Below are positions 1 through 5,960 of a stretch of 6,012 nt of DNA, one piece after another (the stretch's first letter is position 1; each line of letters begins with the position of its first letter). The translations under genes were made by a program, and so were the position numbers. This DNA comes from Bacteroidota bacterium. GTDB taxonomy: Bacteria > Bacteroidota > Bacteroidia > Flavobacteriales > Flavobacteriaceae. The DNA lies in the NCBI GenBank assembly GCA_023457535.1, contig JAEWLN010000194.1:1-6012 (forward strand), read 5' to 3'. The notes under the pieces are model-generated. The model had not been told where the DNA came from, did no database searches, and saw only the letters and a list, made by a program, of their open reading frames with translations.

Positions 1-2559
1 ACCATTATTGCATTGCCAACGATCACAGGGGCTACAAGCTTGTGTTTGGGTACGACCACGACGCTAGCCGGTTCGGGCACGCCATCGGCAACTACACCGT
101 GGACTTCTTCTAACGCGGCCATTGCGTCTATCGATGCGCTGGGTGTTGTAACGGCCCATGCGGCCGGCGGTCCGGTGACGATCACTTACACAAATTCGGA
201 CGGCTGTACCGCTACGTCGACCATTACGGTCAATGCGCTTCCAACCATCGGCGGTACGTTTGCACTGTGCGCGGCTTCGACCACGACACTTACCGGATCG
301 GGCACACCGGCTTCGACCAACGCCTGGGTATCTGATGCACCGGCCGTAGCTTCTGTCGATGCGACGGGAACCGTAACGGGAATCATCGGCGGCACGGCCA
401 ACATCACTTATACGGACATCAACGGCTGTACGACAACGCAGGCCATTACCGTCAATGCCTTGCCTGCGATTACCGGCACCTATAATGTATGCGTGGGATC
501 TGTGACGACACTTGGCAGCAGCGCGGCACCAGCGGCAACCGCGCCATGGGTTTCATCAGATCCTGCAGTGGCCACGGTCAATGCATCGGGTCAGGTTTCA
601 GGCGTAGCGGCGGGAACGGCCATCATTACCTTTACCGATAGCAACGGATGTCAGGCACAGGAAACTGTTACCGTCATCGCACTGCCAACAGTGGCAGGAA
701 CAGCGAGCTTGCCAGATGTTTGTATCGCCACGCCGATGACGGCTGCGAGCTATACTTTTGGCGGCAGCGCCACAGGTCTTGCGATCGATCCGGCTACAAC
801 ATTGCCTGCAGGATTGTCTTTTGCAGCCGGAACAGCAAACAACTTTGTGCTGAGTGGGATCCCGACACTGGCCGGAAGTTATAGTTTTGACATCGTGACC
901 ACGGGCGGAACATGTCCTCCGGAAGACCGCATTACCGTTACGATGACTGTCAAGCCGAACGCGACGCTGACGTTTGGTCCATCAGGATCGGACAATCAGA
1001 CACTTTGTATCAACACGGCGATCACGCCAATACTTTATACCATCTCAAATGGCGCAACCAGTGCCCAGATCAGTGCAGGGGCATTGCCGGCAGGGGTGAC
1101 CCTTACGCCAAACGCGGGCGGCATGGTGTTTATGATCAGCGGTACACCTACGCAGGCCGGTATATTTAATTTCACGGTTTCGACCTTTACCGTAAACGGA
1201 TGTCTTGAAGCCAGTCTTCCGGGTAGAATCGAGGTAACGGCACCTGATACGCTGGCGCTGACCTCACCACTTGCGACAACCAACCAACCGGCTTGTCAGG
1301 GCGTGGCGATCATGCCAATTACCTATATGGCCGGTAATGCGATGACCACAATAACCGTTACAGGACTTCCTGCAGGAATTACAGGCCAGGTTAACCCGGT
1401 TAGCGGGGCTTTCGAAATCACGGGCGCTTCCACGGTAATTGGTGCGCACACCTATACGGTTTCGAACAACAGCGGTTGTCTTCCTTATGCGAGCATGACC
1501 GGTACGATTACGATCACGCCGTCTGCGTCGATCACTTTGACTTCTGCAGCGAATACTGATAACCAGCGTTTGTGTATGGATCAGGAAGCACTTGACAACA
1601 TTGTATTTACGGTAGCTGATGGCGCTACAGGGGCGTTCATCTTTTCAGGCGAGGTTCCGGTAGGCATCAGCGGAAGCTACAATCCAACGTTGCAAACCTT
1701 CACGATCAGCGGCATCCCGACACAGTCCGGAACGTTCGACTTTGTCGTGCGTACCCAGGGTGGATGCGGATACAGCGAAGCACCGGTGCGAATTGTTGTC
1801 GATCCTTTGCCAATCATTTCCCTGCCAACAGATGGTTTTGTGTGTGTCGATCGCAACGGACTTCCGGTTCCGGGTTCATCAACCGTACTGACCACCGGTT
1901 TGCCACAGGCCAACCACACCTTTGAATGGTCTGATGCCAATGGCGTAATACCTTCAGCTGCCGGAAACAGCTACACCGCTACGGCACCTGGCGTATACGC
2001 GGTCAAAGTAACCAACACGTTGACCGGGTGTTATGAAACCCAAACCACGACGGTTGTGACTTCATTGCCACCAGTGTCTGTAGTGGCTACGGCGTCCGCT
2101 TATTTCTCACAGGAGCAAGTGGTAACTGTTGTTGCGCTTCCTGTTGGCAATTACGAATACCAGGTAGATAACGGTGCCTGGCAAGACAGTAACAATTTCT
2201 TCAACCTGCCATCGGGTGAGCATCAATTTTTGGTGCGCGACAAAATAGGTTGCGGCGAATTGGGCACCAGTATCATCGTTATTGATTACCCGAGGTTCTT
2301 TACGCCGAACAACGATGGCTATAACGATACCTGGAACATCCAGGATGTGATGTTGCTGGGCAACCAGGACGATGCGAGAATCGAAATCTTTGACCGTTAC
2401 GGCAAATTGCTCAAACAAATCAGTCCGCTTGGTGCGGGATGGGATGGAACGGTCAACGGCAAGCCGGTTCCTGCCACTGACTACTGGTTCAGGTTGTACT
2501 ACAACGACGAGGCGGGCATGCGCAAGGAATTTAAAGCGCACTTCTCGATCAAGCGATAA
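1..2559 (+). CDS. Large modular surface/secreted protein with Ig-like repeats and T9SS type B sorting domain (C-terminal part)
   Basis: The reading frame is open from base 1 and ends at TAA 2557-2559, so 852 C-terminal residues are visible and the start lies outside the window; the TTG at 13 is only a repeat boundary, not a start. Modules in order: three BIG2-like repeats (residues about 5-227, each with a xVAxVDxxGxVxG core and an xGC end), four He_PIG-like repeats (about 228-602, with LPAGxxxxxxxxxFxISGxPTxxGxxxF cores), one Ig/PKD-like module (about 603-690), another beta-rich module (about 691-761), and the T9SS type B sorting domain (about 762-852, beginning with FFTPNNDGYNDTW, then IEIFDRYGKLL, GWDGTVNGKPVPATDYWF and a final FSIKR). 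Known for the family: such proteins cross the outer membrane by the Por/Gld T9SS and are surface-attached or released; type B domains (SprB-like) are typical of large flavobacterial adhesins. Inference: adhesin or matrix-like protein with unknown ligand. No enzymatic domain is visible. Its terminator follows directly. Confidence 0.93.
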   Translation, partial: TIIALPTITGATSLCLGTTTTLAGSGTPSATTPWTSSNAAIASIDALGVVTAHAAGGPVTITYTNSDGCTATSTITVNALPTIGGTFALCAASTTTLTGSGTPASTNAWVSDAPAVASVDATGTVTGIIGGTANITYTDINGCTTTQAITVNALPAITGTYNVCVGSVTTLGSSAAPAATAPWVSSDPAVATVNASGQVSGVAAGTAIITFTDSNGCQAQETVTVIALPTVAGTASLPDVCIATPMTAASYTFGGSATGLAIDPATTLPAGLSFAAGTANNFVLSGIPTLAGSYSFDIVTTGGTCPPEDRITVTMTVKPNATLTFGPSGSDNQTLCINTAITPILYTISNGATSAQISAGALPAGVTLTPNAGGMVFMISGTPTQAGIFNFTVSTFTVNGCLEASLPGRIEVTAPDTLALTSPLATTNQPACQGVAIMPITYMAGNAMTTITVTGLPAGITGQVNPVSGAFEITGASTVIGAHTYTVSNNSGCLPYASMTGTITITPSASITLTSAANTDNQRLCMDQEALDNIVFTVADGATGAFIFSGEVPVGISGSYNPTLQTFTISGIPTQSGTFDFVVRTQGGCGYSEAPVRIVVDPLPIISLPTDGFVCVDRNGLPVPGSSTVLTTGLPQANHTFEWSDANGVIPSAAGNSYTATAPGVYAVKVTNTLTGCYETQTTTVVTSLPPVSVVATASAYFSQEQVVTVVALPVGNYEYQVDNGAWQDSNNFFNLPSGEHQFLVRDKIGCGELGTSIIVIDYPRFFTPNNDGYNDTWNIQDVMLLGNQDDARIEIFDRYGKLLKQISPLGAGWDGTVNGKPVPATDYWFRLYYNDEAGMRKEFKAHFSIKR
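13..681 (+). repeat. Three tandem BIG2-like coding repeats (75, 74, 74 codons)
   Basis: Units run 13-237, 238-459 and 460-681. Each starts with LPxIxG, has a Cys about ten residues in, a Trp-containing PW/AW turn, the BIG2-type core, then T(Y/F)TxxxGC and an xTVxA linker. DNA similarity is visible at the joins, for instance the stretches around 221-243 and 443-464. The four codons left of base 13 (TIIA) match the end of such a unit, so the array very likely continues upstream. Tandem Ig-like repeats of this sort act as rigid spacers or binding stalks in surface proteins. Confidence 0.85.
682..1806 (+). repeat. Four He_PIG-like coding repeats (92, 96, 93, 94 codons)
   Basis: Approximate units are 682-957, 958-1245, 1246-1524 and 1525-1806. 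Shared elements are a leading Cys, a hydrophobic strand plus an xGxT turn, then LPAG or VPVG, FxISGIPTxxGxFxF and a second Cys near the end. Units 2-4 also share an N-terminal LTxxxxTxNQxxC-like segment. They are much more diverged from one another than the BIG2 units before them, which suggests an older duplication. The exact borders are my choice from the repeated motifs. Confidence 0.75.
2284..2556 (+). other. T9SS type B C-terminal sorting domain (gliding motility-associated family)
   Basis: The last 91 residues begin DYPRFFTPNNDGYNDTWNI and continue through IEIFDRYGKLL, GAGWDGTVNG and DYWFRL to FSIKR at the C-terminus. This order (FTPNxDGxND...W, then I.IFDRYGKLL, then GWDG..NG...P..DYW) is the signature of the gliding motility-associated C-terminal domain, TIGR04131/CHU_C-like. 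It marks the protein for T9SS export; type B domains differ from the type A domains of gingipain-like cargo. No Cys is present in it, unlike the modules before it. Confidence 0.95.
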
Positions 2560-2574
2560 TTGTTAATTCACATG

Positions 2575-2609
2575 AAAAACGGCTGTCTGAATGGGCAGCC
2601 TTTTTTTTG
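2575..2609 (+). terminator. Rho-independent terminator of the adhesin gene
   Basis: A 7-bp stem (2581-2587 with 2594-2600, one G-U pair) closes a 6-base loop and is followed by eight T at 2601-2608. It starts 21 bases after the adhesin stop. The wobble pair works only in the plus-strand RNA, where the T-run also lies. Confidence 0.85.
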
Positions 2610-2647
2610 TATGATGATGGGTTATTGTGCTTGCCCGTATCGGGTAT

Positions 2648-2673
2648 AAAAAAAGTCCCGATGAAGGGACTTT
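2648..2673 (-). terminator. Rho-independent terminator of the aminotransferase gene
   Basis: A perfect 8-bp inverted repeat (2652-2659 with 2666-2673) has a 6-base loop. Read on the minus strand it is followed by a U-run from the seven A at 2648-2654. It begins 21 bases after the aminotransferase stop codon (2694-2696 on the plus strand). In the plus direction only three T follow, so it should act mainly on the minus strand. Confidence 0.85.
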
Positions 2674-2693
2674 GACAATTTCAGGACAGGCGT

Positions 2694-3887
2694 TTATCGC
2701 TGGTTGTAAACGGCAAGTGCTTCTTTGAGAATCTGCACCGATCGGACCAGATCTTCCTTTTTGAGCACATACGCAATGCGCACTTCGTTGAGCCCGACGC
2801 CGGGGGTGGAGTAAAAGCCCGCCGCAGGAGCAACCATGACCGTTTCATTGTCCAGGGCATAGGATTCGAGCAGCCATTGGGCGAAATCGTCGGCGTTGTC
2901 CACCGGAAGCTGGGCGATGCAATAAAATGCGCCTTTGGGTTTGGCCACCTTTACGCCGTCGATCTTTTCGAGTTCGGCTACAAGCGTGTCGCGTCGGTCG
3001 CGGTATTCGGTGATCACTTCGTCAAAGTAACTTTGGGGCGTGTCGAGTGCGGCCTCGCTTGCAATCTGGGCAAATGTCGGCGGACTCAAGCGCGCTTGTG
3101 CAAATTTCATCGCAGCGGCCATCAATTCTTTGTTTTTAGAAACAATGCAGCCAATACGCGCACCGCACATGCTGTAACGCTTGGACACCGAATCGATCAT
3201 GATGGCGTGCTGTTCTAGTCCCGGCACATTCATCACTGAAAAGTGCTTGTCCCCGTCATAGGTAAATTCGCGGTAGACCTCATCGGCGATCAGGAACAGA
3301 TCGTGCTTTTTGACAATTTCAGCCAATTGCATGATTTCTTCCCGGGAATACAGGTATCCCGTCGGGTTTCCGGGGTTGCAAATCAGGATGGCCTTGGTTT
3401 TGGGCGTGATCAGTTTCTCGAACTCGGCGATCGGAGGCAGTGCAAACCCGGTGTCGATCGTCGAAATGACCGGCACTACGTTTACACCCGATGCGGTCGA
3501 AAATCCATTATAATTGGCATAAAACGGCTCAGGGATAATCACTTCGTCGCCGTGATCCATTGTGGAACCCATCGCAAACATCAGCGCCTCAGACCCGCCA
3601 GTGGTAATGATGATATCGGCCACTTCTACCGGCAGGCCGTGGCCTTTGTAATAGTGGGACAGTTTGGTCCGATAGCTTTCAAAACCCGCCGAATGGCTGT
3701 ATTCAAGTACCTTGACCGTATTGTTCTTGATGGCCGAAAGCGCCACTTCAGGCGTTTTGATGTCGGGTTGGCCGATATTGAGGTGGTACACCTTGTGTCC
3801 TTTCTTTTTGGCAGTTTCTGAATACGGCACCAATTTGCGGATTGGCGATTCAGGCATTTGTTTTCCTTTGTTCGAAACTTTTGGCAT
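2694..3887 (-). CDS. Class I/II PLP-dependent aminotransferase (aspartate aminotransferase-like)
   Basis: This complete 397-residue cytoplasmic enzyme belongs to fold-type I, aminotransferase class I/II, which transfers an amino group from an amino acid to a 2-oxo acid by way of pyridoxal phosphate. Visible residues: NIGQPD at 37-42, TGGSEA at 96-101 (cofactor phosphate side), Tyr123 (ring stacking in relatives), NPGNPTG at 171-177 with Asn174, ADEVY at 201-205 with Asp202 (pyridine nitrogen), SVSKRYSMCGARIG at 233-246 with Lys236 as the Schiff-base lysine and Arg244 for the phosphate, and NEVRIAYV at 367-374 with Arg370 as the likely substrate carboxylate arginine. Length is normal and no key residue is missing. 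The start at Met1 (MPKVSNKGKQMPESPIRKL) fits flavobacterial relatives as I remember them and the promoter upstream; Met11 is the alternative. Aspartate is the usual annotated substrate, but aromatic or other amino acids cannot be excluded. Single-gene unit with its own promoter and terminator. Confidence 0.95.
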   Translation of the reverse strand: MPKVSNKGKQMPESPIRKLVPYSETAKKKGHKVYHLNIGQPDIKTPEVALSAIKNNTVKVLEYSHSAGFESYRTKLSHYYKGHGLPVEVADIIITTGGSEALMFAMGSTMDHGDEVIIPEPFYANYNGFSTASGVNVVPVISTIDTGFALPPIAEFEKLITPKTKAILICNPGNPTGYLYSREEIMQLAEIVKKHDLFLIADEVYREFTYDGDKHFSVMNVPGLEQHAIMIDSVSKRYSMCGARIGCIVSKNKELMAAAMKFAQARLSPPTFAQIASEAALDTPQSYFDEVITEYRDRRDTLVAELEKIDGVKVAKPKGAFYCIAQLPVDNADDFAQWLLESYALDNETVMVAPAAGFYSTPGVGLNEVRIAYVLKKEDLVRSVQILKEALAVYNQR

Positions 3888-3907
3888 GATAAGCGATTTT
3901 AGAACCG

Positions 3908-3938
3908 CAAATTTGCGAATTTTTTAAGTGTAAGCCAA
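3908..3938 (-). promoter_or_regulatory. Bacteroidota-type promoter of the aminotransferase gene
   Basis: On the minus strand a TTG (3938-3936) lies 20 bases before CAAATTTG (3915-3908), close to the TTG-N(17-23)-TAnnTTTG consensus of Bacteroidota; only the first T of the -7 element differs. A start site near 3901-3904 would give a leader of about 15 bases before the ATG. No Shine-Dalgarno sequence is seen, which is normal in this phylum. Confidence 0.5.
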
Positions 3939-3941
3939 CTC

Positions 3942-3978
3942 TTTTGCACCTAATTGCATCCAAGCGTTGGTATATTTT
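3942..3978 (+). promoter_or_regulatory. Possible promoter of the aspartic protease gene
   Basis: TTTTG at 3942-3946 and TATATTTT at 3971-3978 (one mismatch to TAnnTTTG) are separated by 24 bases, slightly long for the consensus. The -7 candidate runs into a tract of eight T (3975-3982). TACTTTTA at 3982-3989 is a second -7 candidate but has no well-spaced TTG. The leader would be about 20 bases. This is the weakest of the promoters listed here. Confidence 0.35.
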
Positions 3979-4004
3979 TTTTACTTTTAACCAAAACGAA
4001 CCCT

Positions 4005-5321
4005 ATGCGTCCGAAGCTGATTTTTGTTGCATTTTTGCTGCTGTCACAAATGCTGCACGCCCAAAAAGGCTTTCAGTTTCCAAACCACAAGGACAGGGTT
4101 GTCATTCCGTTTCAATTGATTAACAATCTGATCTTTATTCCCGTTACGGTCAACGGCGTCGAACTGAATTTTCTGCTCGACACAGGCGTCGAAGAAACCA
4201 TTTTGCTGAGCCTGGAAGACAAAGCCGAGGTGCAATTCTTTAACGTACAAAAAATCATGCTGCGCGGACTGGGCAGTGCCGACGCCATAGAAGGCATGAA
4301 ATCGGCCAACAATGAACTGGCCGTATCGGGCATGGTGGACAAAGCGCACGATTTGTATATTGTGCTCGACGAGAGTTTTAATTTTTCCTCACATGTCGGG
4401 ATTCCCGTCAACGGCATCATCGGTTATCACTTTTTCAAGGATAATTTGGTAGAGATCGATTACGACAAACGCCGGCTGGTGGTATTTCGCGACACCCAAA
4501 AACGCCGGCGCAAGATCAGCGCCAAATACACCGCGCTGCCGCTCACGATCGAAAAAAGCAAGCCGTACCTGATGGCCGATGTCACATGCGGGGCGCAAAC
4601 CGCACCGGCCAAAGTGCTCGTCGACCTCGGCAACAGCGATGCCTTGTGGTTGTTCGAAGGCCGTAAATTCGACGTGCCGGGCGTCCATTTTGAAGATTAC
4701 CTTGGCAAAGGATTCAGCGGCGATATTTTTGGCCGTCGCGCGCGCATTGAGCGTTTGGCCATGGGCGCGTTCACGTTTGAGAAGCCCATTATTGCCTTTC
4801 CTGATTCGGCTTCCATCAAAAGTGTCAATATGGTTGCCCAACGCGCCGGTTCGATAGGCGGGGAGGTGTTGCGGCGGTTCGATCTGGTGATGGACTACGC
4901 ACACAAAATGCTTTATGTCCGGCAGAGCAGAACCTTTGGCGAGGCATTCCACTACAACATGAGCGGTATCGAACTTCAGCACCAGGGCGCGCAGTGGGTG
5001 CAGGAGACCGTTGCGGTCAAAACGGTTTTTCAGCAATATGCGTTTGACGAATCGGGAAATAAAAAAGACAATTTCAAATACAAATTCACGCTCAAACCCG
5101 TATTTGCCATTTCGAGCATCCGCAAAGATTCGCCGGCGGAACGATGCGGTTTGCTCAAAGGGGACATTGTCGTGAGCATCAACGGCACGCAGGCGCACAA
5201 ACTCACGTTGCAAGGCATCAACAACCTGCTCAAATCGGAGGAAGGCAAGTGGATTTATATAGAGGTGGATCGTTTGGGCCAGATTCTCAAATTCCGGTTC
5301 CAACTCAAAGCGATCCTCTAA
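4005..5321 (+). CDS. Exported retropepsin-like aspartic protease with C-terminal PDZ domain
   Basis: This is a 438-residue protein if started at ATG 4005. I chose that start because it opens directly with a signal peptide (MRPKLIFVAFLLLSQMLHA, then Gln20); an upstream in-frame TTG at 3954 would add 17 residues ahead of the signal and lies within the promoter region. After the signal come two related lobes. Lobe 1 (about 32-162) has LLDTG with Asp59 and the late NGIIGYHFF segment at 136-144. Lobe 2 (about 178-330) has VLVDLGNSDALWLF with Asp207 and SIGGEVLRRF from 283. Each lobe ends in a similar FxxNLVEIDYxxxxLVVF / FDLVMDYxxxMLYV strand pair, as in a duplicated retropepsin fold. The C-terminal PDZ domain (about 345-438) shows ISSIRKDSPAERCGLLKGD and IVVSING. 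Inference: periplasmic or surface peptidase, or peptide-binding protein, with unknown substrate. The second motif is DLG, not DT/SG, so activity may be altered. Single gene; convergent with the DUF1573 gene. Confidence 0.88.
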   Translation: MRPKLIFVAFLLLSQMLHAQKGFQFPNHKDRVVIPFQLINNLIFIPVTVNGVELNFLLDTGVEETILLSLEDKAEVQFFNVQKIMLRGLGSADAIEGMKSANNELAVSGMVDKAHDLYIVLDESFNFSSHVGIPVNGIIGYHFFKDNLVEIDYDKRRLVVFRDTQKRRRKISAKYTALPLTIEKSKPYLMADVTCGAQTAPAKVLVDLGNSDALWLFEGRKFDVPGVHFEDYLGKGFSGDIFGRRARIERLAMGAFTFEKPIIAFPDSASIKSVNMVAQRAGSIGGEVLRRFDLVMDYAHKMLYVRQSRTFGEAFHYNMSGIELQHQGAQWVQETVAVKTVFQQYAFDESGNKKDNFKYKFTLKPVFAISSIRKDSPAERCGLLKGDIVVSINGTQAHKLTLQGINNLLKSEEGKWIYIEVDRLGQILKFRFQLKAIL

Positions 5322-5335
5322 AGGACAAAAGCCGC

Positions 5336-5367
5336 AAAAAAAAAGGCCCCGTTTCCGGAACCTTTTT
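5336..5367 (-). terminator. Terminator between convergent genes, best matched to the DUF1573 gene
   Basis: On the minus strand AAAAAGGTTCC pairs with GGGGCCTTTTT around the loop GGAAAC, an 11-bp stem with two G-U pairs, followed by U from the nine A at 5336-5344. On the plus strand the two wobble pairs become C-A mismatches, though a run of five T (5363-5367) follows, so it may end the protease transcript less efficiently. No other terminator for the protease gene is visible between 5322 and 5381. Confidence 0.8.
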
Positions 5368-5381
5368 CATCAATGGATTTC

Positions 5382-5816
5382 TTAATTGTCGCTCGTCGGG
5401 AGGCCTTTCTTCTTTTCGAGGATGTTTGGCTCTTCCTTGGCAATCACATCGCCCTTGATCTTGAGCGCCACCCGGCCGCCTTCTACGTTGGTCGCGTTAG
5501 ACTCTACGGTAATCGTTTTTCTGATCGGGCCAGGGTTCATGTTGTATTTAACGTCGATCTTTCCGGTTTTTCCGGGCAAGATCGGTTCTTTTGGTTTGGA
5601 AGGCACCGTACAACCGCAGGTAGATTGTACGTTGGTGATGATCAGCGGCTGATCGCCTGTGTTTTTGAATTCGAACGTCCGCAGTCCGCTGTCAGTATCT
5701 TTGGAAACCTTGCCGTAATCGATGGTATTGTCCTTGGCCAGGAACTCGATTTTAGGTTGCGCCCACGCGCCAAGGCTTAACGATACTGCAAGCAGGAAAA
5801 ATAGTCTTGATTTCAT
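5382..5816 (-). CDS. Exported DUF1573 domain protein
   Basis: This complete 144-residue protein has a signal peptide (MKSRLFFLLAVSLSLGAWA, then Gln20), so it should be periplasmic or secreted; there is no lipobox Cys. The rest is one DUF1573 domain, an Ig-like beta fold common in Bacteroidota. Family marks are IDYGKV at 32-37, FEFKNTGDQPLII at 48-60, VQSTCGCTVP at 63-72 with Cys67 and Cys69, the proline/glycine turn ILPGKTG at 79-85, and the final strands TITVESNA and LKIKGDV. The tail after about residue 126 is charged (KEEPNILEKKKG) and probably disordered. The molecular function of DUF1573 is not established; the CGC pair is conserved in the family and may form a disulphide or bind a metal, which is inference. 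ATG 5816 is chosen because it begins the signal peptide. It has its own promoter and terminator. Confidence 0.92.
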   Translation of the reverse strand: MKSRLFFLLAVSLSLGAWAQPKIEFLAKDNTIDYGKVSKDTDSGLRTFEFKNTGDQPLIITNVQSTCGCTVPSKPKEPILPGKTGKIDVKYNMNPGPIRKTITVESNATNVEGGRVALKIKGDVIAKEEPNILEKKKGLPTSDN

Positions 5817-5842
5817 TGGGTTAAATTTTAATTTTAGGTAAG

Positions 5843-5873
5843 TAAAAATAGTCGGTTTTAGTCAATGTGCAAA
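5843..5873 (-). promoter_or_regulatory. Bacteroidota-type promoter of the DUF1573 gene
   Basis: On the minus strand TTTG (5873-5870) lies 19 bases before TATTTTTA (5850-5843), matching TTTG-N19-TAnnTTTG except for the last base. The leader to the ATG would be about 20 bases, A/T-rich and without a Shine-Dalgarno sequence. Confidence 0.55.
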
Positions 5874-5887
5874 TTATTAATTCTTAA

Positions 5888-5918
5888 TTTTTTATAAAGC
5901 CCGAATTCTGTACTTTTG
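5888..5918 (+). promoter_or_regulatory. Bacteroidota-type promoter pointing out of the right edge
   Basis: TACTTTTG at 5911-5918 is a perfect TAnnTTTG -7 element, followed by C as often seen in flavobacterial promoters. A T-run at 5888-5893 sits at the -33 distance, but no TTG is present there. It is divergent to the DUF1573 promoter. The gene it serves is not in the window: the only near ATG (5940) is followed by a stop after seven codons. Confidence 0.5.
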
Positions 5919-5960
5919 CTCACCGGCCTTACAAACGATATGCCAAACGGTATTTTTGGT

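Noticed and set aside
13..681. CRISPR-like or mobile DNA repeat
   Set aside because: The period of 222-225 bases is a whole number of codons and the similarity follows protein domains, so these are coding Ig-like repeats.
2107..2541. Open frame of 144 codons on the minus strand over the adhesin C-terminus
   Set aside because: It overlaps the T9SS sorting domain in antisense and has no recognisable features.
2560..2693. Small RNA between the convergent genes
   Set aside because: The two hairpins are fully explained as terminators for the flanking genes and no promoter-like sequence lies between them.
3243..3821. Open frame of 192 codons on the plus strand inside the aminotransferase gene
   Set aside because: It is antisense to the conserved PLP enzyme core; its translation has no recognisable motif and no promoter of its own.
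3975..3982. Run of eight T in the protease promoter as a phase-variation switch
   Set aside because: Eight T in an A/T-rich promoter region is not unusual and nothing shows length variation; it would need strain comparison.
3954..4004. TTG start giving 17 extra residues on the aspartic protease
   Set aside because: The extension would precede the signal peptide and uses bases of the promoter region; ATG 4005 begins exactly with the signal peptide.
4389..5303. Open frame of 304 codons on the minus strand inside the aspartic protease gene
   Set aside because: It lies antisense to a gene with signal peptide, two protease lobes and a PDZ domain. Its translation shows no domain, signal or repeat, and a long antisense frame is expected from the codon use of the real gene.
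5382..5816. Two minus-strand and plus-strand genes at the same place (frames at 5373-5780 and 5386-5652)
   Set aside because: The minus-strand DUF1573 protein has a signal peptide, family motifs, promoter and terminator; the plus-strand frames are shadows.
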